DNA of 28,722 bases, taken from a virus. The first letter of the stretch is position 1; the number at the start of each line of letters is the position of its first letter. Shown here piece by piece: positions 6,616 through 13,283 of the stretch. The stretch is from positions 1-28,722 of the IMG/VR virus record IMGVR_UViG_3300042907_000507. One strand, 5' to 3'. A model generated the notes under the pieces. That model was not told the DNA's origin and made no database searches. It saw nothing but the letters and a program-made list of their open reading frames with translations. The position numbers and the translations under genes are program-made.

Positions 6616-7530
6616 CTATTGTTGATAGTACCCTTCTGCCTTCGCTCTTTCAATGACTTCGGGTGGCACTCTCTTAAGTTCAAGAGGTATCAGTACGTGC
6701 CTGCAGTTCCATCCACCAAGGAATGTAAAAATAGTTCGTGAGTCCGTTCCTTCTATCTCTCCTGCCCACGTACCGCCTTTGATATCAGTCAATCCTCCTG
6801 AGTTCTTACCATCACCCCATGCCTCAATCTCTTTACGATGAAATACCTCCCCTTCACGGTGTTGGCAGAACGGTCTTGTCGTAGGTATCTCACCGCCAGC
6901 GTAACGAAAGAACTCAATGTTTAGATTTTCAGCTACGACAACAGAATAAGAACGGTCAGAGATAGCCTGTGCCGTTGTTGCCGTTGTCTTGATGTTAGCC
7001 AATAGCCTACCATCAGCTTTATCAGTACCAAGCAGCACCGTCTCAAGTGATTTGACCGCTTCCCTTAGTGGCGCACGGGCAGCCACGTTAGAGGTAAGTT
7101 GCTCAAGGAATGGAAGTGTGACTTCGTTGCGTAGTCCTGAGCCGATGAAGGCATCGATAGCGTTTGCCTTTGTCAGTTGCAGTAGTGCCTTCTGTGCGGA
7201 GGTAGGTTCGAATGACTGGTCGAACTTCTTGGCTATATCGTTGGTGAGTTGTATCCCTTCGTCAATGCCATTTAGGAACGACTTAACAGCATCTTGATAC
7301 TCCGCTCCTGCGAGTAGCTTATTCAACCGTTCTCCTATCGCTCCGATTCGTTTGATGTTGTCATCGGTCTGCAAGATATTACCATCAGCATCGACATCAA
7401 AGGAGTTTAGCAATGGCGAAAGTTCACGCCATACTTTTAACTGAACCTTGACTGCATCGGTGGCAAGGTTCTCAGGTGTTGCCTCAAAGAGGGCAATCTT
7501 CTTCTTTACGAGTTCATCAAATGATGCCAC
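6616..7530 (-). CDS. Minor head protein / phage head morphogenesis (Mu F / SPP1 gp7-like) (304 aa)
   Basis: The N-terminal two thirds are helical, as in portal-associated minor head proteins. The C-terminal part (about residues 215-290) carries the signature of the Mu gpF/SPP1 gp7 family: R-Y-A-G-G, R-P-F-C-x-H-R-E-G-E-V-F, a G-G-x-T-D-I-K-G-G-T-W stretch, and G-G-W-N-C-R-H-V-L-I-P-L. These Cys/His residues are conserved in the family. It follows portal directly and overlaps it by 14 nt. The start is GTG (7528-7530), with no nearby ATG that keeps the N-terminus. The role is expected in head assembly or DNA ejection; family assignment is by motif recognition. Confidence 0.75.
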   Translation of the reverse strand: MASFDELVKKKIALFEATPENLATDAVKVQLKVWRELSPLLNSFDVDADGNILQTDDNIKRIGAIGERLNKLLAGAEYQDAVKSFLNGIDEGIQLTNDIAKKFDQSFEPTSAQKALLQLTKANAIDAFIGSGLRNEVTLPFLEQLTSNVAARAPLREAVKSLETVLLGTDKADGRLLANIKTTATTAQAISDRSYSVVVAENLNIEFFRYAGGEIPTTRPFCQHREGEVFHRKEIEAWGDGKNSGGLTDIKGGTWAGEIEGTDSRTIFTFLGGWNCRHVLIPLELKRVPPEVIERAKAEGYYQQ

Positions 7531-9430
7531 CTAGTAGATTTTGTTGAGCCTGTTGGATAGGGTCTAATACCTCACGCACTTTGCTAACTGCTGCCTCACG
7601 TAAGAGAATGACTTGCTCCGACATCGGTAAGCTGATGAAGGTAGGGTTGTCCTCTGTTGGAACGTAGTCCCTCATCAACTCCATGATAAGCTGCGGTGCT
7701 GATTGATGGAGTACGTCTTGCCATTTCTCAACCGTTCCGTTTCCTATCCTTGCCAGCACATCAGCACTACTCATAAGGAGTAACTCATCAGCGTTGACAA
7801 TCAATTCATAGATAGCAGAACTTTGGTCATCGGTGTAGTTGACCGCCTTGATGTAGTTATACACGTTGGCATAGGTTACCGCAGGAGGTACGCCAGCCTT
7901 GATGCCTTCGCTGATTAGTGCTAGGTAGTCGGATGGTGTACTGATATCAAATGAGGTAGGATAGACAAGTGTAACACCTCCGAAGTATTCACCGTATCGC
8001 ATCTTCCCCATAGTGACCAAGCAGAACTCGTAGATGGAGAATAGCTGGTCAGAGATTGGCTTCACGAAAGCGTATAACGCCCTCATCTTATTGAGTGAGC
8101 CTGTCGCAGTAGAAGCCTCTCCTATCGTTCCTGTTGAGTCGGAAGATGGAAGGTGAAGTATTTGTCTTGACTTGGTAAGATGAGTGTCTATCTCTTTACG
8201 AAGGAAGTCGAGCGTGTCCATCGGAGGACTCACAAACTTCATGTAGTCACCGGATAGACCGCTGTCACCTTCGCTCATTGATGTCTTAGGCTTAACGAGT
8301 AGCATCCCTGTTGGGCTGAATCGGCTCTTCACACCAGCACCCGAACATGATGGGCAGGTACGATAACCGCCTCCGATAGCATCGAAGATTTGACCTGAGT
8401 CACATCTGTTACCTTCACGGTCTGTGAACTCACAAATCTCACCAAGGGCAACCATGAAAGGAAACGCCGATGTAGCCTTGCTCATTTGAAGATACGACTC
8501 ATCGAGTACCACTTGGTCAAGCAAAGGAACGGCAGTAGTAAATGGTGATTGGAAGAGCAACTCACTACCTATCATCTGCGGTGTACCCATCAGCTTCTTG
8601 CACGGCACATAGCCAAGGTCGTGAGCGAAGTAAAGCACAGGTTGACCAAAGGTCATATCTGCCTTCTTTCCTACTTGCTCTATTCTCCAAATGTTGGTGT
8701 CATCGTACAGTTCGAGAATGATACCACTCTCTTCGCTCTTAGAGCCATTCTTAACAACTGACTTATCTTCATCTAGGACTAAGTACCACTCGTCAAGTTC
8801 CTGCCCTACAATCCGCTTGCACGAGTAATAAGATGGCATCGGCTTGATAAGGTTATTGGATAACGCTAACTCTTCATCATCGCCATCCACTAACTCCATG
8901 TCGAAGTCTTCCGGCTCGATGGCGATAATACCGTTCGGGTCAATCAGCTTCAGCGTTGGAAGTAGCGACTTGATAAACGACTCAAGAGAGCCGAACTTCT
9001 CAATCTCGTTATTGACAAAGTGCTGGAAGGTATCCTGTCCGAACCGCTCGTCTGTCTCAGCGTTGTATTTGATGCTCCAATTCTGGTCGGCAAAGGCACG
9101 AGAGATAGTAGAGCGGAAGTCCTCAAACACATTAAGAGTCGATGGCTTGTAGTTCGCCTTGATATACTCCGCTTGGGCATCGGTCTGATTCGGCGCACGA
9201 ACAGAGAGAAGATGTTCGGGGTAGACATCAGCACGGGCATGGGGTAGGATAGAATCGTACAACAGGGCTGCGAAGTTATACCCTTCCCAATATTCGGGAT
9301 ATGGCAGCACTCCTACTCTGCGCTTACTGATATAGTTAGTCGCTGACTGTGCCTCGGCGTTCTTATGCGCCTTGGTCTTAGCTGCGAACTTCGCCACTAT
9401 TCTATTGATCTCCTCTACCGATAGTGCCAT
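7517..9430 (-). CDS. Portal protein with an embedded Cys4 cluster (637 aa)
   Basis: The size, the position before minor head, scaffold and capsid, and the overall pattern (long N-terminal alpha/beta part, GYVPCKKLMG wing strand, a helical region RKEIDTHLTKSRQ around 410-420, stem-like C-terminus) fit a dodecameric portal. Residues 333-362 hold C333, C343, C359 and C362 (CEFTDREGNRC, then TCPSCSGAG), which looks like a zinc ribbon inserted in the portal. The C-terminus is Gln-rich and helical (DPIQQAQQNLLGG). The start ATG shares a base with the TAA of a 26-codon microgene (TAATG). Portal identity is strongly favoured by context; I did not align it. Confidence 0.75.
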   Translation of the reverse strand: MALSVEEINRIVAKFAAKTKAHKNAEAQSATNYISKRRVGVLPYPEYWEGYNFAALLYDSILPHARADVYPEHLLSVRAPNQTDAQAEYIKANYKPSTLNVFEDFRSTISRAFADQNWSIKYNAETDERFGQDTFQHFVNNEIEKFGSLESFIKSLLPTLKLIDPNGIIAIEPEDFDMELVDGDDEELALSNNLIKPMPSYYSCKRIVGQELDEWYLVLDEDKSVVKNGSKSEESGIILELYDDTNIWRIEQVGKKADMTFGQPVLYFAHDLGYVPCKKLMGTPQMIGSELLFQSPFTTAVPLLDQVVLDESYLQMSKATSAFPFMVALGEICEFTDREGNRCDSGQIFDAIGGGYRTCPSCSGAGVKSRFSPTGMLLVKPKTSMSEGDSGLSGDYMKFVSPPMDTLDFLRKEIDTHLTKSRQILHLPSSDSTGTIGEASTATGSLNKMRALYAFVKPISDQLFSIYEFCLVTMGKMRYGEYFGGVTLVYPTSFDISTPSDYLALISEGIKAGVPPAVTYANVYNYIKAVNYTDDQSSAIYELIVNADELLLMSSADVLARIGNGTVEKWQDVLHQSAPQLIMELMRDYVPTEDNPTFISLPMSEQVILLREAAVSKVREVLDPIQQAQQNLLGGII

Positions 9431-9510
9431 TATGCTACTACTTTAGTTGTTGGCTTGTTGATGATGTTAGAGCCGCATTTCTTGCCGCCGCAAAGTTGTA
9501 TCGTTTTCAT
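9430..9510 (-). CDS. Cys-rich microprotein before portal (26 aa)
   Basis: An ATG at 9508-9510, one base after the methyltransferase TGA, opens 26 codons (MKTIQLCGGKKCGSN, continuing to TTKVVA). The TAA (9430-9432) overlaps the portal ATG. C7-G-G-K-K-C12 is a small knuckle-like motif. The exact fit between two genes on both sides, plus a TAACTTTG box ending 6 nt before the ATG, argue that it is translated. It may be a virion or chaperone microprotein or a coupling leader for portal. No family is recognised with certainty. Confidence 0.55.
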   Translation of the reverse strand: MKTIQLCGGKKCGSNIINKPTTKVVA

Positions 9511-9511
9511 G

Positions 9512-10099
9512 TCACGCAAAGTTACGATGTAAGATGGACAATCCCCGACCTTCGGGAGTGTTTAATGTAACCGTGTTATAACCGAATGCTTTAGCATATT
9601 CAACCAAGTGGCGAGGGTCATCTAAGTGAATAGTGTCATGGTACACGAACACACCGCCACGAGAGAGCAACCGCTCCAATACCTTGAACTCAGGTAAGAT
9701 GTTATCCCACGAATGGTCACCGTCAACGAAGATAAGGTCGAAGTGGTTCGGCATCATCTTAGAACACTTATTGATTGAAGTACCTAAGACGAACTCAATC
9801 ACCTTCCCGTTGGCGTTCTCCATCATCGCCTTAGTATCTTCTACCCTGTAATCGTTGATATCAACTCCGATATACTGACCGCCATTAGGTAGTGCCTCAA
9901 TGATAGACTTCGTTGTCTCACCTTCGAATACACCTACTTCTAGCACGGTCATCACACGGCTCATCTTAATCAACGACCCGATGAACTTACCTACCTCGTC
10001 TTCCGAGTTCCATCCATGCCGTGCCACCTCATTGAATGTAGGGGTGGTGACAATAGTATCCTTCTTAGGTCTTCCGACCTTCTTCTTATCGTTTAGCAT
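9512..10099 (-). CDS. Class I SAM-dependent methyltransferase (195 aa)
   Basis: Visible Rossmann-type methyltransferase motifs are: motif I V-L-E-V-G-V-F-E-G-E-T-T (52-63), the strand-2 acid in Y-I-G-V-D-I-N-D (76-83), D-L-I-F-V-D-G-D-H-S-W (121-131) and G-G-V-F-V-Y-H-D-T (148-156). This order fits the Methyltransf_24 type, often found with glycan genes. The N-terminus has V-G-R-P-K-K, a basic hook. I use ATG 10097-10099, which overlaps the glycosyltransferase by 14 nt; an upstream ATG at 10141 would overlap by 56 nt. It probably acts with the neighbouring glycosyltransferase on a sugar or virion protein; this pairing is inference. Confidence 0.8.
   Translation of the reverse strand: MLNDKKKVGRPKKDTIVTTPTFNEVARHGWNSEDEVGKFIGSLIKMSRVMTVLEVGVFEGETTKSIIEALPNGGQYIGVDINDYRVEDTKAMMENANGKVIEFVLGTSINKCSKMMPNHFDLIFVDGDHSWDNILPEFKVLERLLSRGGVFVYHDTIHLDDPRHLVEYAKAFGYNTVTLNTPEGRGLSILHRNFA
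9517..9524 (-). promoter_or_regulatory. Putative -7 box TAACTTTG, 6 nt before the microprotein ATG
   Basis: TAACTTTG lies in the last codons of the methyltransferase gene and is followed by CGTGAC and ATG. It would start the head-gene transcript (microprotein, portal and onward). Since it is inside coding sequence the match alone is weak; the repeated spacing to an ATG seen at other sites adds support. Confidence 0.35.
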
Positions 10100-11036
10100 C
10101 AGCGTGTTTTTGTTCTGTGATTCGTACAATAGTAAACTCATGGTGAAGATTAGCCTTCCTCATGTTAATCTTTAACAGCCTATCAAGCCACTCGGTATAA
10201 AACCGTGGTGTAAATCCTGCACCTCCGTAGTATGACTGAAGGTAGAAGTTATCTGTCACCTCTTGATATGACATACCTCGTTGCATGGCGAAGTGAATGA
10301 ATCCACTCTCTGAGCCATTAATCCTTCCTTCGTTCTTATAGCTTGGGTCAATGCCTGCTATACAAAGAGCGATGTTCATGTATAACTCATCAGGCTGCCC
10401 ACCGCCCCACTTCATCCGTAGCTTCTCCGTTGGTATCTGATTGGTCGTGTATAGTGTCTTAGCTATGTCGTACAGCTTGGCAGCCTCCTTGCCCATCGTG
10501 ATGAACTGAAGGCTGCTATTGATAGCTGGAAGGATTGCATCAGCATCTAGTTTATACCGTTCCCAAATATCATCAGCCCAAGCCCATTGCATCGATGGTA
10601 TCGCTCTCCCTTGGTCAATGGTATGATATCCTACGCAATGACTAAGGTAAGGCTTGCCCGTTGCTATCAGTTCGTGCAATAGCGGTGTGATATCCTTCAA
10701 CGCCACCGCATCAACGTCAAGGTATAGATTATGTTTATACGGTAGGTAATCGTAGAGGCTCACTTTAAGTTTGCCTGGATCAAATTTACCGTCCGTGAAA
10801 AGGTCGTTAGTGTCAACCTCTCTTATCTCGTCAATGAAACGATGAAGGTCGCACGATGAAGTAGCGGTAACGTAGTTGTCAACGAATAGCGTAATAGGTA
10901 GGCTAGGGTTGAATGACTTAATGCTGAAAGCTAAGTTATAAGCAGCCCAATAGTAGCCCCGTTTGCCGAATGCAAATAGCACCACCCCTGCCGAAGTAGG
11001 AGTAGTGCCATCGTTAGTAGTTAAGTCGTTAGTCAT
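10086..11036 (-). CDS. GT-A type glycosyltransferase (GT8-like) (316 aa)
   Basis: The start is ATG 11034-11036, overlapping the TGA of the preceding gene (TGATG). After a short polar N-terminus comes a beta-strand/helix pattern (AGVVLFAFGKRGYYWAAYNL, LPITLFVDN). Next is N-L-Y-L-D-V-D-A-V-A-L, a DxD metal/nucleotide-sugar site (D107, D109), as in GT8 and related GT-A enzymes. Later W-G-G-G-Q-P-D-E-L-Y-M-N (W-x-x-x-x-P-D-E) matches the acceptor or catalytic region of such enzymes. A transferase in a tail/head operon may decorate a virion protein or change host surface sugars; the sugar donor and target cannot be read from sequence. No signal peptide is seen. Confidence 0.75.
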   Translation of the reverse strand: MTNDLTTNDGTTPTSAGVVLFAFGKRGYYWAAYNLAFSIKSFNPSLPITLFVDNYVTATSSCDLHRFIDEIREVDTNDLFTDGKFDPGKLKVSLYDYLPYKHNLYLDVDAVALKDITPLLHELIATGKPYLSHCVGYHTIDQGRAIPSMQWAWADDIWERYKLDADAILPAINSSLQFITMGKEAAKLYDIAKTLYTTNQIPTEKLRMKWGGGQPDELYMNIALCIAGIDPSYKNEGRINGSESGFIHFAMQRGMSYQEVTDNFYLQSYYGGAGFTPRFYTEWLDRLLKINMRKANLHHEFTIVRITEQKHADAKR

Positions 11037-11575
11037 CAAACGAAGATTCCAGCAGGTGCAGGTAACTGAGCAGGGATAGACTTAGAACGCCATGCGAAGG
11101 TTACCTCGTAGCGTTGTAGTTCGTTGTTCTGCTCAGGGATGATGAACTGTGCGGAGGTAGTGATACCAACGGCAGGGTCAATCCATACAATCTTTCCTGA
11201 GTCGCAAGAGTAAGCCATTATCCAACCGATTCGTCTGTTGTTAACGTCATCCCAAAAGGTAGAGTTATCATCAGTAACGTTAGCATCGTAGAGCGTAGCG
11301 GTACGGTCTTCGTTGATACGGATTGGAGTACCGCAACCGATAGGTGAGTCAACCGTTACTGGCGAGCCAGCAGGGAGAGCAAATCGGATGTCTTCGATAA
11401 GTTTAGCTGTTCCAGCATCAAGCAAAGCCTGTATCTCAACTGCTGAAGATGGGTCTGCTACGGTCGTTCCGCAAGCCCCGATGATGATAGCGGAGATACC
11501 GCCGAGTTTATACTCCCCACAGTTAACCAAATCATGGCTAAGTAGTGAGGAATCGCAATAAGATACGCATCCCAT
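11036..11575 (-). CDS. Tail structural protein, possibly tail tube (179 aa)
   Basis: The protein starts with M-G-C-V-S-Y-C and has L-V-N-C-G-E-Y-K-L-G-G-I-S-A-I-I-I-G, then strands such as R-I-G-W-I-M-A-Y-S and L-Q-R-Y-E-V-T-F-A-W-R. A short beta-rich protein of this size next to large tail proteins could be the major tail tube protein, although it lies downstream rather than upstream of the tape measure. It has its own promoter-like box (TATCTTTG) and a TAAACAACT leader motif just before the ATG, which suggests high expression and fits a major virion protein. It is followed by the glycosyltransferase with a TGATG junction. The exact role is not proven. Confidence 0.55.
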   Translation of the reverse strand: MGCVSYCDSSLLSHDLVNCGEYKLGGISAIIIGACGTTVADPSSAVEIQALLDAGTAKLIEDIRFALPAGSPVTVDSPIGCGTPIRINEDRTATLYDANVTDDNSTFWDDVNNRRIGWIMAYSCDSGKIVWIDPAVGITTSAQFIIPEQNNELQRYEVTFAWRSKSIPAQLPAPAGIFV

Positions 11576-11581
11576 TGTTGT

Positions 11582-11590
11582 AGTTGTTTA
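11582..11590 (-). promoter_or_regulatory. Leader motif TAAACAACT just before an ATG
   Basis: TAAACAACT, then ACAACA and ATG (11575). The same 9-mer lies just before the starts at 25137 and 26014. Its A-rich, SD-less context suggests a translation-initiation enhancer; chance is not excluded. Confidence 0.3.
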
Positions 11591-11650
11591 ATCGTTAGGT
11601 CGCTGTTGTACAGGTCGCTTCCTTGACACCTACGGGGCAATAAGACAGTT

Positions 11651-11658
11651 CAAAGATA
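11651..11658 (-). promoter_or_regulatory. Putative promoter -7 box TATCTTTG before tail gene
   Basis: Perfect TAnnTTTG in the 91-nt gap between the 538-aa tail gene and the 179-aa gene. The transcript would have a leader of roughly 70 nt with a direct repeat AGCGACCT. A TTTG occurs upstream, but at too short a spacing (14 nt) for a good -33 element. Confidence 0.45.
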
Positions 11659-11666
11659 TTAATTTT

Positions 11667-13283
11667 TTACCACAAAATATTCTCGTCTCCTTCGGTTGTG
11701 ATTCTTTCACCCGATTCAGTCAGTAAGAAGTTCTCGATATCGTTGTCTAGTATCGAAGGTAGACAGTTAGCATCGGCGGCAGCACATAGCACCTTTGACA
11801 CCTTCTCATCTTTTAAATACATCTCAATCTCAACCGCTCCGAATCTGTTATCGGCAACCTCCCAAGTAACGGACGGGAACTCACCCTCTGATGGGAAGTA
11901 TAACTCATCGTTGATATAGCAGTTGTCGTAGTAGATTACAGTTGACAAGAAGTCAAGCACACGCTCTGGCACTCGCCCAAAGTTAAATGACCACTTCTTT
12001 CTACGGTCAACGTAAGAGGCAGACCATCGTCCTGATGCGTACCGGAAAGTGTCAACATCGGTATCATATTGCGGCTTGTACTTGATGCCCTCCAACCTGA
12101 TAGAAGGCAAGAAAGAAGAACCGCCGAAAGCAAAGCCGAACTGGTCAGAGGCATTACATCCTCCGATGTTCAAGAACTTACACGGATCGTCATAGTCACC
12201 AACCGATAGTGTATCTGAGAATTGAGTAAATGATAATGATGAAGGTGCTGTTCTTACTGACAATCCTTCGACTGCTATAAGTCCTGCACCTACGATAGTG
12301 GCTAAGAATCCCATCACGGGCGAAGTAGCTACCAATGTCTCGGTGTATGTTCCTGCCGCAGTCCTTGTCACTGGTGATGCAAAGCCATTCAATCGAAATG
12401 AGTTACCACCCTCGCAAGCCGTTAGCGTATAGGTCACCTCATAAGAGGCATCTAAACAAATCTCAGTAGCGTTGACGAATACATAGTTCCCATTTATCAC
12501 ATCACCACCTTCGATAGTGGCTTGTCCGTTAGGGTATAGCTGCCAGTTATCACTACCGATAGCCTCCCAACAGCCGCCGCCCGTTTCAAGTTCTTGGTTG
12601 CACACCCTTGAGATGTCGCAAGTATCACAGTTTTCCGTTATCGCTAGTCGGTAACACCCTGCTCCGATTGCGTTGTCGGTCATGTCGATTGCCACCGTTA
12701 GTTTATTGTCAACAACCGTAGTTAGGAATGTTGCCTCTTCGATGAATGCTAACGTGTCAGGCTCAACCCAAGCCACTTGAATGTTCGTTAACACTCCTGC
12801 TGCGTAAACATTGAGTGAGAAGCATCCTACGTAAGTATTCGAAGTGAAGGATAGCAGTAGGCTTAAATCACCATTGATAGCAGCCTGAGTAGATAAGAAC
12901 ACCTCGTACGTTCCAGCGGTGTAGAAGGTGAATGAATCGCCACCTTGTATCTGCATCGTTAAGCTACCCTCTTCCATCGTGTTGATAACGACAGAGAACC
13001 GAAATACCTCGTAAGGCTCAGTCATCGTTAAGGTAGTCGTTGCGTTAGCACCAACAGAGGCAATCGTAGAACAAACCTCACGCCCACTTAACGTCCAACC
13101 AACAGCGGTAAAGCTAGAGAGCGGTAGCCTTTCGGTACAGTCTCCTGCCGCTAGTTGAAAGAATAGCTGGTCATCATAATCGACTAACTGCTTCCAAGTG
13201 TCGGGAGAGCATCCACAATCGGCAGATAGAGCCGATGAAGGTTGAAAGATAATAGGCTGGTTGGGTATTGAAGTGTAACTCAT
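11667..13283 (-). CDS. Large tail protein with LLTESG-type C-terminal tail (538 aa)
   Basis: The gene starts with ATG overlapping the TGA of the upstream tail gene (ATGA). The protein is beta-rich and Cys-rich (CGCSP, CDTCDISRVC). It has at least two carbohydrate-binding-like jelly-roll stretches, each with the pattern 'F-R-F-S/N-G ... A-G-T-Y-E/T-x-x-L' (about residues 95-160 and 255-335), and a conserved central core (PSIRLEGIKYKPQYDTDVDTFRYASGRW). The last residues read LLTESGERITTEGDENIL plus W, the same short tail found behind the capsid UGA. It is most likely a distal-tail or receptor-contacting protein; no enzyme motif was seen. Confidence 0.6.
   Translation of the reverse strand: MSYTSIPNQPIIFQPSSALSADCGCSPDTWKQLVDYDDQLFFQLAAGDCTERLPLSSFTAVGWTLSGREVCSTIASVGANATTTLTMTEPYEVFRFSVVINTMEEGSLTMQIQGGDSFTFYTAGTYEVFLSTQAAINGDLSLLLSFTSNTYVGCFSLNVYAAGVLTNIQVAWVEPDTLAFIEEATFLTTVVDNKLTVAIDMTDNAIGAGCYRLAITENCDTCDISRVCNQELETGGGCWEAIGSDNWQLYPNGQATIEGGDVINGNYVFVNATEICLDASYEVTYTLTACEGGNSFRLNGFASPVTRTAAGTYTETLVATSPVMGFLATIVGAGLIAVEGLSVRTAPSSLSFTQFSDTLSVGDYDDPCKFLNIGGCNASDQFGFAFGGSSFLPSIRLEGIKYKPQYDTDVDTFRYASGRWSASYVDRRKKWSFNFGRVPERVLDFLSTVIYYDNCYINDELYFPSEGEFPSVTWEVADNRFGAVEIEMYLKDEKVSKVLCAAADANCLPSILDNDIENFLLTESGERITTEGDENILW

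Noticed and set aside
11458-11640. 60-codon minus-strand frame overlapping the 179-aa tail gene
   Set aside because: It is in a different frame from the tail gene, its codons have no protein-like pattern, and most of it lies inside the better-supported gene.
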